From positions 186,001-250,000 of the forward strand of contig CAWBAK010000005.1 in the NCBI GenBank assembly GCA_963786805.1: DNA of 64,000 bases, read 5' to 3'. The notes below the pieces were generated by a model. That model had not been told where the DNA came from and ran no database searches. It worked only from the letters and a program-made list of their open reading frames with translations. This document shows positions 33,979 to 43,948 of this stretch, one piece after another (within the stretch, counting starts at the first letter, position 1; each line of letters opens with the position of its first letter). The stretch is from CALGFI01 sp963786805 (GTDB lineage Bacteria; Actinomycetota; UBA4738; HRBIN12). The translations under genes were made by a program, and so were the position numbers.

Positions 33979-35025
33979 TCAGTTCTCGACCGGGACGACC
34001 TCGCGGACCTCGGAGAAGTGACAGGCGTCGGGGTGCGGCCGGCTCCTGGGGATCAGCTCCGGGTCCTCCTCGGCGCACTTGGGCTGCGCCTTCCAGCACC
34101 GGGTCCGGAACCGGCAGCCGGACGGAGGGTTGGCCGGGCTCGGGACGTCGCCGGTGAGGATGATCCGCTCCCGGTTGCCCCGCAGGCTGGGATCGGGGAT
34201 CGGGACCGCCGACAGCAGAGCCTGGGTGTACGGGTGCGCCGGGTATTGGTAGATCTCGCTCTCGTCCCCGATCTCGACCATCTTCCCCAGGTACATCACG
34301 GCCACGCGGTCCGAGATGTGCCGGACCACCGACAGGTCGTGCGCGATGAAGATGTAGGAGAGGCCGAACTCGTCCTGCAGGTCCTCGAGGAGGTTGACCA
34401 CCTGCGCCTGCACCGAGACGTCGAGCGCCGAGACGGGCTCGTCGCAGATGATGATCTCGGGGTTGAGCGCGAGTGCGCGCGCGACCCCGATGCGCTGCCG
34501 CTGGCCACCCGAGAACTGGTGGGGGTAGCGGTTGATGTGGTCGGGGTTGAGACCGACCCGCTCGAGCAGGTCCGCCGCTCGCACGCGCCGCTCGCGCTTG
34601 GTCGCGACGTCGCGGTGGATCGCCCAGGGCTCGGAGACGATGTCGCCGACGGTCATCCGGGGGTTCAGCGACGAGTACGGGTCCTGGAAGATGATCTGGA
34701 TCTCGCGCCGCAGCGCGCGCATCTCCTTGCGGCCGAGAGAGAAGATGTCGCGACCCTTGTAGATCGCCTCTCCCGCAGTCGGCTCGAAGAGACGGAGCAG
34801 CACCCGGGCCACGGTCGACTTGCCGCATCCGGACTCGCCGACCAGGCCGAGCGTCTCGCCTTTGAACAGGTCGAAGTTGACGCCGTCGACCGCCTTGACG
34901 TCGCCGACCTTCTTCTTGAAGAGGATCCCCTGGGTCAGCGGGAAGTACTTCACGAGCCCGCGGACCGACAGGAGTGGCTCGCCGTTCGACGAAGGGGTCG
35001 GAGTGATCGCGGGCTCGGTGATCAT
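33979..35025 (-). CDS. Oligopeptide ABC transporter ATPase (DppF/OppF type), system 2
   Basis: 348 residues. Walker A GESGCGKS, FQDPYSSLNPRMTVG, FSGGQRQRIGV and IIICDEPVSALD, then the C-terminal CRFRTRCWKAQPKC cysteine segment. ATG overlaps the OppD stop (ATGA). It is the last gene of unit 2, followed by the promoter of unit 1. The N-terminal KYFPLTQGILFKKKVGDV motif resembles its system-1 counterpart, so the two systems are related duplicates. Confidence 0.95.
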   Translation of the reverse strand: MITEPAITPTPSSNGEPLLSVRGLVKYFPLTQGILFKKKVGDVKAVDGVNFDLFKGETLGLVGESGCGKSTVARVLLRLFEPTAGEAIYKGRDIFSLGRKEMRALRREIQIIFQDPYSSLNPRMTVGDIVSEPWAIHRDVATKRERRVRAADLLERVGLNPDHINRYPHQFSGGQRQRIGVARALALNPEIIICDEPVSALDVSVQAQVVNLLEDLQDEFGLSYIFIAHDLSVVRHISDRVAVMYLGKMVEIGDESEIYQYPAHPYTQALLSAVPIPDPSLRGNRERIILTGDVPSPANPPSGCRFRTRCWKAQPKCAEEDPELIPRSRPHPDACHFSEVREVVPVEN

Positions 35026-36078
35026 GTGGCCACCACCTCGACGCCCTCCTCGGCGAGGACCTCTTCCGCGAAGTGGCACGCCGCGAACCGCTGGTCGATG
35101 ACCTCACGGAGCGGCGGCACCTCCGTCCGGCAGGGATCGGGGATCCTCGCGCGCGGACACCGCGGATGGAACGGGCAACCCACGGGGATGTTCATCAGGC
35201 TCGGCGGGGCTCCCTTGATCGGGTCGAGGCGTCCACCCTTCTGAGTGATCCGCGGGATCGAGGCCATCAGGCGCTCGGTGTACGGATGCGCCGGGCTCTC
35301 GTAGATCGCCCCGGCCGACGCCTTCTCGACGAGCTTGCCCGCGTACATCACGCAGACGTTGTTCGCGACCTCGGCGACGACCCCGAGGTCGTGCGTGATG
35401 AGGATCATGCCCATCTGGGTCTCCTGCTGGATCTCGGCCAGGAGCTCCATGATCTGCGCCTGGACCGTCACGTCGAGCGCCGTCGTCGGTTCGTCGGCGA
35501 TGAGGATCGTCGGCTCCAGGGCGATGCCGATCGCGATCATCACGCGTTGGCGCATCCCGCCCGAGAATTGGTGCGGGTAGTCGCGCAGGCGCTCCTTCGC
35601 CGAGGGGATCCGAACCCGGTCCATCAGCTCCAGGGCCTTGCCCATCGCGTCCTTCTTCCGCATCCCACGATGCACCTGGAACATCTCGGCGATCTGGTCG
35701 CCGACGGTGAAGACGGGGTTCAGCGCCGACAGCGCGTCCTGGAAGATCATCGAGATCTCGGCGCCGCGCACCGCCCGGCGTTCGGAGTCCGCGAGCGTCA
35801 GGAGGTTCACGCCCTTGTAGAGGATCTCCCCCTCCGCGATCCGGCCGGGCTTCTCGATCAGGCCCATGATCGCGAGCGCGCTCACGGTCTTGCCCGAGCC
35901 CGACTCTCCGAGGATCGCGAGGCTCTCGCCGGCATCCACCGTGTAGTTGATCCCGTTCACGGCGTTGACCGTGCCGTAGTCCGTGTTGAACTCGACGGCG
36001 AGGTCCTTCACCTCGAGCAGGTGACCGAACGGCGTCGGCCTCGAGGTCGGGGAGCTTGCTGTCCTGGTTCCTCCTCAT
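35022..36078 (-). CDS. Oligopeptide ABC transporter ATPase (DppD/OppD type), system 2, one apparent frameshift
   Basis: About 351 residues after removing one surplus base near 36028-36040. The true ATG at 36078 follows the dppC stop by two bases; its frame gives MRRNQDSKLPDLEA and then must shift to reach FGHLLEVKDLAVEF. Beyond that are GESGSGKT, FQDALSALNPVFTVG, FSGGMRQRVMI, ILIADEPTTALD and CPFHPRCPRA. Without correction a start at GTG 36011 would lose the first beta strand. Confidence 0.93.
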
Positions 36079-36080
36079 CG

Positions 36081-37083
36081 TCAGCGGAGCCTCGGGTCGA
36101 GCGCGTCGCGAAGCTGATCGCCCAGGATGATGAAGGAGAGCACGAACACGGACAGGAACGCGCCGGGGAACAGCAGCAGGTGGGGGCTGGTGAGGAGGCG
36201 CCCCTGCGAGTCGCTGATCATGAGGCCCCACGAGATCGCGGGGAGCTGGAGCCCGACGCCCAAGAAGGACAACGCGGCCTCCGCCGAGACGATGATGCCC
36301 ACGCTGATCGTGGCGTAGACGATCACCGGGGCGATGCCGTTGGGCAGGATGTGCACCCGCAGGATCCGCCAGTCCCCCGCCCCGAGCGCCTTCGCGGCCT
36401 GGACGTAGTCGGCCTCCTTGCCGGCCAGGACGGACGAGCGCATGAGGCGCATCAACGTGGGCCACGCCAGGAAGATCAGCACGAACGACACCTGGAACAG
36501 ACCGCGCTGCCCGAGGACGCTCAGGAACACGATGGCGGCGAGGGTCGTCGGCAGCGCGAACCAGATGTCGGCCGCGCGGCCGATGAGCGTGTCGAGCTTG
36601 CCGCCGTAGTACCCCGCGATGCTCCCGAGGAGGATCCCGATGACCACGTCGATCCCGACGACGAGCAGACCGATGATGAGCGACACCCGCGTCCCGTAGA
36701 TCACCCGAGCGAAGTAGTCGCGGCCCTGGATGTCGAAGCCGAACCAGTGCTGCGGCCGACGGGGTATCGACGCTCCTGGAGAGATCGGCGAACTCGGGGT
36801 CGGCGTTCGTGAACAGGCTAGGGACGATCGCCATCACCGTGAAGACGACCAGCAGGAAGGCCGCGATCAGGAACAGCGGCTTGCGGCGCAACTGGCGCCA
36901 GGCATCGCCCCACAGGCTGGCCTGGTACTCGCTCGCGCCGCCCTCGACCGCGGCGGCCGCCGCGATCGATCCCTGGGCCTGAACACCGCCTCCGGAGGAC
37001 TGGAGCATCGCGTCCTCGGGGCGCGCCTCCTCTTCGAGGAGGTCGACGTCCTCGGTGGTGCCGCCTCGCTTCTGATCACTCAT
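36081..37083 (-). CDS. Peptide ABC transporter permease (DppC type), system 2, one apparent frameshift
   Basis: About 333 residues. The ATG at 37083 opens with an acidic tail, then the first helix (PLFLIAAFLLVVFTVMAIV) and a periplasmic segment; a surplus G near 36752-36756 breaks the frame before QHWFGFDIQGRDYFARVIYG, the DppC signature. The rest (RVSLIIGLLVVGIDVVIG, DYVQAAKALGAGDWRIL) is intact to the stop. Overlaps dppB upstream by eight bases and abuts oppD downstream. Confidence 0.93.
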
Positions 37084-38001
37084 AGCGGATCCTCGGATCG
37101 AGCACCGCGTACAGCAGGTCCACGAGCAGGTTCATCAGGATGAAGATGAGGATCCCCGCCGTGACGATCCCGACCACGACGGCGCCCTCCTGTCCCTGGA
37201 TCGGCGAGGAACACCTCCCGGCCGATGCCGGGGATGTTGAAGATCCCCTCCGTGATGATCGCGCCGGCCATCAGCGTCCCGAGATCGACCCCGAGGAAGG
37301 TGACGACCGGGATGAGCGAGTTCCGCATCGCGTGGCGACCGACCACCCGCCGTCGCGGGAGGCCCTTCGCCTCCGCGGTCCGGATGTAGTCGGAGCGGAG
37401 GTTCTCGACCAGGCTCGTGCGCGTCAGGCGCGCGATGTAGACGAGCGACAGCGATCCGAGCACCATCGACGGCAGGACGTAGCTGAACCACCCGTTCTGG
37501 AGCCCGGCGATGGGGAACCACGAGAGCTGGACGCCCAGGACGAGCTGCGCGACGAACCCCAGGACGAACACCGGGATCGCCACGATGAAGGTCGTGGACA
37601 ACAGGACCAGGTTGTCCATGAAGGAGCCCCGGCGAAGCCCCGCGAGGATCCCGGCCAGCAGCCCGAGGACGCACTCGAAGATGAAGGCCCCGAGGGCGAG
37701 CTTGGCGGTCACCGGGAACTTCTGCTTCAAGATCCCGGAGACGGGCTCCCCCCGGAACGTCTCGCCGAAGTCCCCCGTGGCGAGGCCGCCGATGTACTTC
37801 GCGTACTGGATCAGCAGCGGGTCGTCGAGGTTGTACCGCTCCCGGAGGGCGGCCTGGCGCGCTCTCGGAGATCGGGCGCTCCCCGTTCAGGGCCCGGATC
37901 GGGTCCCCGGGCAGGGCGTAGACCATCGTGAACACGATGAAGGTGGCGCCGAAGAAGACCGGAACGGCCTGGAGCAGGCGACGCGCGACGTAGCGCCCCA
38001 T
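37076..38001 (-). CDS. Peptide ABC transporter permease (DppB type), system 2, two apparent frameshifts
   Basis: About 307 residues once two surplus bases are removed. Start MGRYVARRLLQAVPVFFGAT has GGAG eight bases before the ATG. The frame breaks near 37853-37860 after PISESA, resumes as RERYNLDDPLLIQYAKYIGG and KFPVTAKLALGAFIFECVLG, contains the contact loop DYIRTAEAKGLPRRRVVGRH, breaks again near 37199-37203 after REVFLA, and ends in the frame giving LLYAVLDPRIRYE with the stop at 37078-37076. Confidence 0.92.
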
Positions 38002-38022
38002 CTGCAAACTCCTGTCGGAAAC

Positions 38023-38059
38023 TGGACGGAGCGGCCGATCCTGCCGGCCGCTCCGTCCA
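38023..38059. terminator. Strong hairpin between binding-protein and permease genes, system 2
   Basis: GGACGGAGCGGCCG pairs perfectly with CGGCCGCTCCGTCC (plus one closing T-A pair) around a 7-base loop. It lies 43 bases after the binding-protein stop and 22 before the dppB start, the same place as the system-1 hairpin. Confidence 0.65.
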
Positions 38060-38101
38060 TGCTAATCCGTTTCGTGCTTGTCCGCTGGCCCATGCCTAGG
38101 C

Positions 38102-39775
38102 CTAGGCCTCGACCACCTGCACCTCCGCCACGTTCACGAACGTGAACTTCGAGATGTTGACGTTCGTGACCCGCTCCGAGATCACCTGCTGGGTGACCCC
38201 GAACCACAGCGGGATGATCGGCACGTCCGCGGCGAGGAGGTCGTCGGCCTGCTGGTAGAACGAGACCGCCTCGTCGAGCGAGGAAGCGGCCTTGCCCTGC
38301 GCGATCAGGTCGTCGAACTCCGGGTTCGAGTAGGTCGTGTAGTTCGAGCCCGCACCGGTCCCGTGGAGGTTCTCGAGGTAGTTCTGCATGCTCGGGTAGT
38401 CCATCACCCAGCCGAGGCGGAACGGCCCCGTGACCCCGTCGGTCGCCGGGTCGTCGTCGATCCCGCCGTCCAACAGACCCAGGTACTTGGCGAACGGCAT
38501 CGACTCGAACTCGATGTCCTCGATGCCGAGGTTCTGGCGCCACTGGTTCGAGACGGCCTCGATCCACTGCTCGTGACCGCCGTCGTTGTTGAACCAGATC
38601 GTCAGCTCCCCGTCGAAGCCTCCGGCCCCGTCGAGCAGCGCCTTGGCCGCTTCGGGATCGAAGGTGCACGCCTCGCCGCAGGCGCCCTCTCGGTAGCCCT
38701 GGACAACCGGTGACGCGAAGTCGTCGGCCGGAACCAGGGTGTTGAAGAAGATCGCCTCGATGATGGCCTCACGGTCGATCGCCATCGAGAACGCCTTGCG
38801 CACGTCCGGGTTCTCGAACGCGGGGTCGTAGAGCGGGAGCCCGATGTAGGAGAAGGACGAGCTTGGCACCTCGAGGAAGCGGTCGCCGAACTCGGCCTTG
38901 CCGGCCTCGATCTGGTCGGACGGCACGTCCCCGATGTCGAGGTTGCCGGCCTGCACGTCGCGATAGGACGTGTCGAGGTTGGCGTAGATGCGGAACTCGA
39001 CGGCGTCGGCGTTGCCCGGCGTTCCGGCGTAGTCCTCGTACCGGATCAGGTTGATGCCGACGTCGTGCTCCCACGTGCCGTCCATCATGTACGGCCCGTT
39101 GCCCACGGGCGCGTCGTTGAATCCCTCGGGGTCGGCGAAGAACGACTCCGGCAGCGGGTAGAACGCGTTGTAGCCGAGCGTGATCGGGAACTCACTGAAC
39201 GGAGCCCCCAGCTCGACCGTGAAGGTGCGCTCGTCGACGACCACCAGTCCGGACATCTCTTCGGCGGTGGGCTCACCCTCTGCGGGGTTCAGCTCGTCGT
39301 AGCCGACGATGTTCACGCCGTACGGGCCCATGAAGTAGTTGTTCCCGGCGCCGTTCGGTGCGTAGGCCGCCCAGTTCCACGCGTCCACGAAGGACTGCGC
39401 GGTGACCGGGGTGCCGTCGTGGAAGGTCCATCCCTCGCGGAGCGTGACCGTCCAGTTGGTGTTGTCCTCGGACTCGATCGACTCCGCGACCGCCATGACG
39501 AGCTGGTCGTCCGCGTCGAACTGGATCAGCGCGGTGAACAGGCCGTTCAGCACCTGGCTGCCGCATGTCTCGGCATTCACCTGCGGGATCAGCGACTCGG
39601 GCTCGCAGATCGACATCGACCACGAGCCACCCGTCGTGGTCCCGGTTTCGCCGGTTCCACCGGTCGGCCCGGTGTCACTCGGTTCGTCGCTGTCGCCGCC
39701 ACACGCTGCGGCAACCAGCGCGAGCGTGAGGACCAAGCCGAGCCATACCGGCGCCCTCTTGAGACTCCTACTCAT
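38102..39775 (-). CDS. Peptide ABC transporter substrate-binding lipoprotein, system 2
   Basis: 557 residues from the ATG at 39775 with GGAGGGAGG upstream. The lipobox VAAAC ends at Cys25 and a Gly/Thr-rich linker follows. Family 5 binding-protein landmarks: TVTLREGWTFHDGTPVTAQS, GNGPYMMDG, DVRKAFSMAIDREAI and a C-terminal PIIPLWFG. It heads unit 2 and is separated from dppB by the strong hairpin, which fits higher expression of the binding protein. Confidence 0.95.
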   Translation of the reverse strand: MSRSLKRAPVWLGLVLTLALVAAACGGDSDEPSDTGPTGGTGETGTTTGGSWSMSICEPESLIPQVNAETCGSQVLNGLFTALIQFDADDQLVMAVAESIESEDNTNWTVTLREGWTFHDGTPVTAQSFVDAWNWAAYAPNGAGNNYFMGPYGVNIVGYDELNPAEGEPTAEEMSGLVVVDERTFTVELGAPFSEFPITLGYNAFYPLPESFFADPEGFNDAPVGNGPYMMDGTWEHDVGINLIRYEDYAGTPGNADAVEFRIYANLDTSYRDVQAGNLDIGDVPSDQIEAGKAEFGDRFLEVPSSSFSYIGLPLYDPAFENPDVRKAFSMAIDREAIIEAIFFNTLVPADDFASPVVQGYREGACGEACTFDPEAAKALLDGAGGFDGELTIWFNNDGGHEQWIEAVSNQWRQNLGIEDIEFESMPFAKYLGLLDGGIDDDPATDGVTGPFRLGWVMDYPSMQNYLENLHGTGAGSNYTTYSNPEFDDLIAQGKAASSLDEAVSFYQQADDLLAADVPIIPLWFGVTQQVISERVTNVNISKFTFVNVAEVQVVEA

Positions 39776-39890
39776 TCGACCTCCCTCCGATCGTGACTCC
39801 AACCTCTTAGCACACACGGCACGCTCCGCGCACGGGGCAGCCGCTGTGCCTCCACCACGTATACGGACCGCCGCCGGGGATTGGGTTGAG

Positions 39891-39907
39891 TCCTCTCTCG
39901 GAGAGGA
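39891..39907. terminator. Short hairpin after tpiA
   Basis: TCCTCTC and GAGAGGA with a 3-base loop, nine bases past the tpiA stop on the minus strand; no T-run follows. The rest of the 141-base gap to the binding-protein gene shows no clear -35/-10 pair. Confidence 0.45.
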
Positions 39908-39916
39908 GGTTCACCA

Positions 39917-40693
39917 TCACGTCCCGCGATACTTGACGATCAGGGCGAATTCCTCTGGATCCAGGCTCGCCCCGCCCACCAGGGCCCCGTCGATCTCGGG
40001 ATGCGCCATGAAGTCGCGGATGTTCCCGGCCTTGACGCTCCCCCCGTACTGGATCCGGACCGCATCGGCCACCTCCTTGGAGTAGAGCGAGCCGAGTGTC
40101 TCTCGGATCAGGCCGATGACCTGCCCGGCATCGGCGGGCTCCGCGTTTCGGCCCGTTCCGATCGCCCAGATCGGCTCGTAGGCGACGACGAGGGTCGCCG
40201 CGTCTCCGGCCGAGACCCCGTGCAGACCCTCGCGCACCTGCGTGGTCACCTTCTGCTCCGCCGCCCCCGCGTCGTGCTCGCGGAGGGTCTCGCCCACGCA
40301 GAGGATCGGCGTCATCTCGTGCGCGAAGACCGCTCGGAGCTTCCGGTTCGCCGTCTCGTCGGTCTCCCCGAAGAGCTCGCGGCGCTCCGAGTGACCGACG
40401 ATGACGTAGGTGACGTTCAGCGCCTTCAGCATCGCCGGCGACACCTCTCCGGTGAACGCACCCTTCTCTTCCCAATGCACGTCTTGCGCACCGAGGCCGT
40501 AGGGCAGCCGGTCGCTCGACATCAGGGTGTCGATCGAGCGCAGCGACGTGAAGCTCGGGCAGATGACGACCTCGACGCGCTCGGAGTCGTCTCGGTCCAG
40601 CAGGTAGGAGAGCTTCTGGACCGTCTGGATCGCCTCCAGGTGCGTCTTGTGCATCTTCCAGTTCGCGGCGAGGATCGGCCGGCGCTCGCTCAT
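39917..40693 (-). CDS. tpiA: Triosephosphate isomerase
   Basis: 258 residues from the ATG at 40693, overlapping the pgk stop (ATGA). Interconverts dihydroxyacetone phosphate and glyceraldehyde 3-phosphate. Catalytic landmarks are AANWKMH (Lys), VIVGHSERR (His) and VAYEPIWAIGTG (Glu), with the phosphate-binding GGSV and GALVGGASLD loops near the end. Part of the gap-pgk-tpiA glycolytic operon. Confidence 0.98.
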   Translation of the reverse strand: MSERRPILAANWKMHKTHLEAIQTVQKLSYLLDRDDSERVEVVICPSFTSLRSIDTLMSSDRLPYGLGAQDVHWEEKGAFTGEVSPAMLKALNVTYVIVGHSERRELFGETDETANRKLRAVFAHEMTPILCVGETLREHDAGAAEQKVTTQVREGLHGVSAGDAATLVVAYEPIWAIGTGRNAEPADAGQVIGLIRETLGSLYSKEVADAVRIQYGGSVKAGNIRDFMAHPEIDGALVGGASLDPEEFALIVKYRGT

Positions 40694-41919
40694 CCCTCGA
40701 CCTTCCTCTCCGCTTCGCTGCTCGAGTCCTCCAGCACGGCGATCCCCGGGAGCGTTCGCCCCTCGAGGAACTCGAGAGACGCGCCGCCGCCGGTGGACAG
40801 GTGGTCGAACCCCTCCTCGAGCCCGTACTTCGCCACGGCCGCCAGCGTGTCGCCTCCGCCGATGACGCTGTAGGCCTTCGACCCGGCGATCGCGGTGGCG
40901 ACGCCCCGCGTTCCGGCCCCGAACGGTTCGAGCTCGAACACGCCCATCGGCCCGTTCCACAGGACGGTCTTCGCATCGGCGACGGATCGGGCGAACTCCT
41001 CGACCGAGCGCGGGCCGATGTCCAACCCCTTCATCCCCCGGGGGATCCCGCTCGCCGGCACGGTCTGTCGGGGTGCCTCCACCGCGATCTCGGGTGCCGC
41101 GATCACGTCCTCGGGCAGCTGGATCAGCGTGCCGAGCTCGTCCGCGCGGGCGCGCGCCGCGCGGACCTCGTCGAAGCGACCGGGCTCGACCAGGCTGTCC
41201 CCCACGTCCCCGCCTTCGGCGGCCAGGAACGTGAACGCCATCGCCCCGCCGATCAAGATCGCATCCACGCGCTCGACCAGCGCGCCGATCGTGCCGAGCT
41301 TGTCGGAGACCTTCGCCCCGCCGAGCACCGCGACGTAGGGGCGCTCGGGGTCCTCGAGGAGCTTGGAGAGGGCGTCCACCTCGCGTTGCAGCAATCGGCC
41401 GGCCGCCACGGGACGTCCTTGCTTCAGGAAGAGCTCCGGAAGGGCGACGACCGACGCGTGCGCGCGATGGACCGCGCCGAACGCGTCGTCGACGTACGCG
41501 TCGGCCAGGGCCGCGAGCTGCTCGGCGAACGCGACGTCGTTTCGTTCCTCCCGGGGATCGAACCGCAGGTTCTCGAGGAACACGACGTCACCGGGCTCGA
41601 TATGACCGCACACCGCCTCGACCTTGTCCCCCACCACCTCGTCGAGTGCGAAGACCTCGCGCTCGAGCAGCTCGGCGAGCCGGTCTCCCACGGGGGCGAG
41701 ACGGAGCTCCTCCTTCGCCTGCCCGTCCGGCCGCCCGAGGTGCGACGCGGCGACGATCGAGGCTCCGCGATCGAGGATCTCGGAGAGCGTGGGAAGCGTG
41801 GCGCGGATCCGGGAGTCGTCCGAGACGACCCCGTCCTTCAGGGGGACGTTGAGATCCACACGGACGAACACCCGGAGGCCGGCGAGGTCTCCGATGTCGT
41901 CGAGCGTTCGGATCCTCAC
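40690..41919 (-). CDS. pgk: Phosphoglycerate kinase
   Basis: 409 residues from a GTG one base after the gap stop. Transfers phosphate from 1,3-bisphosphoglycerate to ADP. FVRVDLNVPLKDG, ASHLGRPDG and LENLRFDPREE form the substrate side, and LGGAKVSDKLG, WNGPMGVFE and IGGGDTLAAV the nucleotide side. Not fused to TPI as in some bacteria. Coupled to both neighbours in the operon. Confidence 0.98.
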   Translation of the reverse strand: MRIRTLDDIGDLAGLRVFVRVDLNVPLKDGVVSDDSRIRATLPTLSEILDRGASIVAASHLGRPDGQAKEELRLAPVGDRLAELLEREVFALDEVVGDKVEAVCGHIEPGDVVFLENLRFDPREERNDVAFAEQLAALADAYVDDAFGAVHRAHASVVALPELFLKQGRPVAAGRLLQREVDALSKLLEDPERPYVAVLGGAKVSDKLGTIGALVERVDAILIGGAMAFTFLAAEGGDVGDSLVEPGRFDEVRAARARADELGTLIQLPEDVIAAPEIAVEAPRQTVPASGIPRGMKGLDIGPRSVEEFARSVADAKTVLWNGPMGVFELEPFGAGTRGVATAIAGSKAYSVIGGGDTLAAVAKYGLEEGFDHLSTGGGASLEFLEGRTLPGIAVLEDSSSEAERKVEG

Positions 41920-41920
41920 G

Positions 41921-42931
41921 TCAGAGCGACGCGGCGAGCTTCTCGACGATGTCGACGAGCCGGTTCGAGTACCCCCACTCGTTGTCGTACCACCCGACGA
42001 TCTTGGCGACGTTGCCCATCGTCATCGTGGAGAGCGCGTCGAACGTGCACGAGGCCGGCGACCCGACGATATCGCTCGAGACGATGGGGTCCTCGGTGTA
42101 CACGAGCAGTCCTCCGGCCAGCGCCCCGCTCTCCGAGGCCGCCTTGAACGCGGCGTTGACCTCTTCGACCGTGACCTCACGCTTCAGGGTGGCCACGAGG
42201 TCGGTCACCGAGCCGTCGGGAACCGGGACGCGCATCGCGAGACCGTCCAGCTTCCCCTTCAGGTGCGGAAGCACGAGGCCGGTCGCCTTCGCGGCGCCGG
42301 TCGACGTCGGGATGATATTGAGCGCCGCGGCGCGAGCCCGGCGCAGGTCCTCGTGCGGAAGGTCCAGGATCCGCTGGTCGTTCGTGTAGGCGTGGATCGT
42401 CGTCATGAACCCCTGCTCGATCCCGAAGGCGTCGTCAAGGACCTTGGCCATGGGCGCCACGCAATTGGTCGTGCAGGACGCGTTCGAGATGACGTTGTGC
42501 TGCGCCGGGTCGTACTGGTCGTCGTTCACGCCGAGGACGACCGTGAGGTCCTCTCCCTTGGCCGGCGCGCTGATGACGACCTTCTCGGCGCCGGCGGCGA
42601 TGTGTTTGTCGGCGTCCTCGCGTTTGGTGAACAGGCCCGTGGACTCGACGACCACCTGCGCGCCGAGCTCCTTCCACGGAAGATTGGTGGGATCGCGCTC
42701 GGCCAGGACCCGGAGCTCGTCGCCGTCGACGCTGATGCCGTTCGCGGACACGCGGATGTCTCGGTCGAAGGTCCCGAGGACCGAGTCGTACTTCAAGAGG
42801 TGGGCGAGCGTCTTGGAGTCCGTGATGTCGTTGACGGCCACGAAGTCCAGATCCGACCCGCGCTCCTTCGCCGCCCGGAAGAAGTTCCGTCCGATGCGAC
42901 CGAACCCGTTGATCCCGATCTTGACGCCCAT
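41921..42931 (-). CDS. gap: Glyceraldehyde-3-phosphate dehydrogenase
   Basis: 336 residues from the ATG at 42931, which has AGGAGG upstream. GINGFGRIGRN is the NAD-binding loop, SNASCTTNC contains the catalytic cysteine, and WYDNEWGYSNRLVD closes the protein. First gene of gap-pgk-tpiA. A TAGAGT hexamer lies about 31 bases upstream as a possible -10. The whiA and yvcK genes that usually sit between rapZ and gap in actinobacteria are absent; only 69 bases separate gap from rapZ. Confidence 0.98.
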   Translation of the reverse strand: MGVKIGINGFGRIGRNFFRAAKERGSDLDFVAVNDITDSKTLAHLLKYDSVLGTFDRDIRVSANGISVDGDELRVLAERDPTNLPWKELGAQVVVESTGLFTKREDADKHIAAGAEKVVISAPAKGEDLTVVLGVNDDQYDPAQHNVISNASCTTNCVAPMAKVLDDAFGIEQGFMTTIHAYTNDQRILDLPHEDLRRARAAALNIIPTSTGAAKATGLVLPHLKGKLDGLAMRVPVPDGSVTDLVATLKREVTVEEVNAAFKAASESGALAGGLLVYTEDPIVSSDIVGSPASCTFDALSTMTMGNVAKIVGWYDNEWGYSNRLVDIVEKLAASL

Positions 42932-43000
42932 GGCTGTCCTCCTGCGAGGGGGGGAGTCCACTCTAGCCGATGGCGATTCCTCGAGATCCCGGCGAGATCC

Positions 43001-43948
43001 CTAGCGGTCGAGGTCGCGGTGGTCGACCGAGGCCGGCAGCCCCTTGTCGCGGAAGAACCGCGCGAGATCCTCGGCGATCACCACCGAGCGGTGGCGCCCG
43101 CCGGTGCACCCGACGGCGACCGTCAGGTACGACTTGCCCTCCGCGACGAAGCCGGGCGTCATGAACCCGAGGAGCGAGCGGAGCCGCCGCATGAACTCCC
43201 GATAGGTCTGCTGGCCCCGGACGTAGGTCCGAACGCGATCGTCGGTGCCGGGGAGCGGCCGGAGCTCGTCGACCCAGTGCGGGTTGGGAAGGAAACGGCA
43301 GTCGATCACGAGGTCGGCGTCGCGGGGTGCGCCGTACTTGTAGCCGAACGAGATGATGGAGACCTGGAGCCCCGCCGCGGGTGCCGTGTCGGCGAACGCG
43401 TCCCGGACCCGGTCCCGGAGGTCGTGCGGTGTCAGGCCGGAGCTGTCGATGATCAGGTCCGCCTCACCCCGAAGGCTCTCCATCATCAGCCGTTCCTTGC
43501 GGATCCCCTCGACGACCCGGTCCGCCGGAGCGAGCGGGTGACGGCGGCGCGTCGCCTCGTAGCGGTTCACCAGATCCTGGTCGGAGGCCTCCAGGTAGAG
43601 GATCCGATACGGGATCTTCAGCTCCTCCAGCTCGGCGAGCGCCTTCGACAGCTCACCGAAGAAGACGCCACCCCGCACGTCGAGCACGATGGCGACCTTT
43701 CCCGGCCCGCCCGGCTTCGCCGCGAGCTCGGCCATCTTCGCCAGGAGCGAGGGCGGCAGGTTGTCGACCACGAAGTAGCCGAGGTCCTCGAGGCACCGCG
43801 CCGCTTCCGAACGCCCGGCCCCGGACAAGCCCGTGATGATCGTGAACCCCGGCCCGGCGGGTCGTCGCCGCGTCCGTCCGGTGGTGACCGGCGCCTTGGC
43901 GACCCGCGGCGCCTGCCGCTTGCTCTCTGCTCGCTCCGGCGCGCTCAT
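43001..43948 (-). CDS. rapZ: RNase adapter RapZ / YvcJ-type nucleotide-binding protein
   Basis: 315 residues with a basic N-terminal tail, then GLSGAGRSEAARCLEDLG: a Walker A in which the usual lysine is arginine, as often in actinobacteria, so nucleotide binding may differ. YFVVDNLPPSL, LDVRGG and FGYKYGAP, DCRFLPNPHW, and VGCTGGRHRSV in the C-terminal domain are diagnostic. In E. coli RapZ senses glucosamine-6-phosphate and guides RNase E to a small RNA; in Gram-positives its role is less clear. ATG overlaps the uvrC stop. Confidence 0.95.
   Translation of the reverse strand: MSAPERAESKRQAPRVAKAPVTTGRTRRRPAGPGFTIITGLSGAGRSEAARCLEDLGYFVVDNLPPSLLAKMAELAAKPGGPGKVAIVLDVRGGVFFGELSKALAELEELKIPYRILYLEASDQDLVNRYEATRRRHPLAPADRVVEGIRKERLMMESLRGEADLIIDSSGLTPHDLRDRVRDAFADTAPAAGLQVSIISFGYKYGAPRDADLVIDCRFLPNPHWVDELRPLPGTDDRVRTYVRGQQTYREFMRRLRSLLGFMTPGFVAEGKSYLTVAVGCTGGRHRSVVIAEDLARFFRDKGLPASVDHRDLDR

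Noticed and set aside
35104..37083. 659-residue frame over oppD and dppC of system 2
   Set aside because: It joins the real dppC N-terminus to out-of-frame sequence after a frameshift; not one protein.
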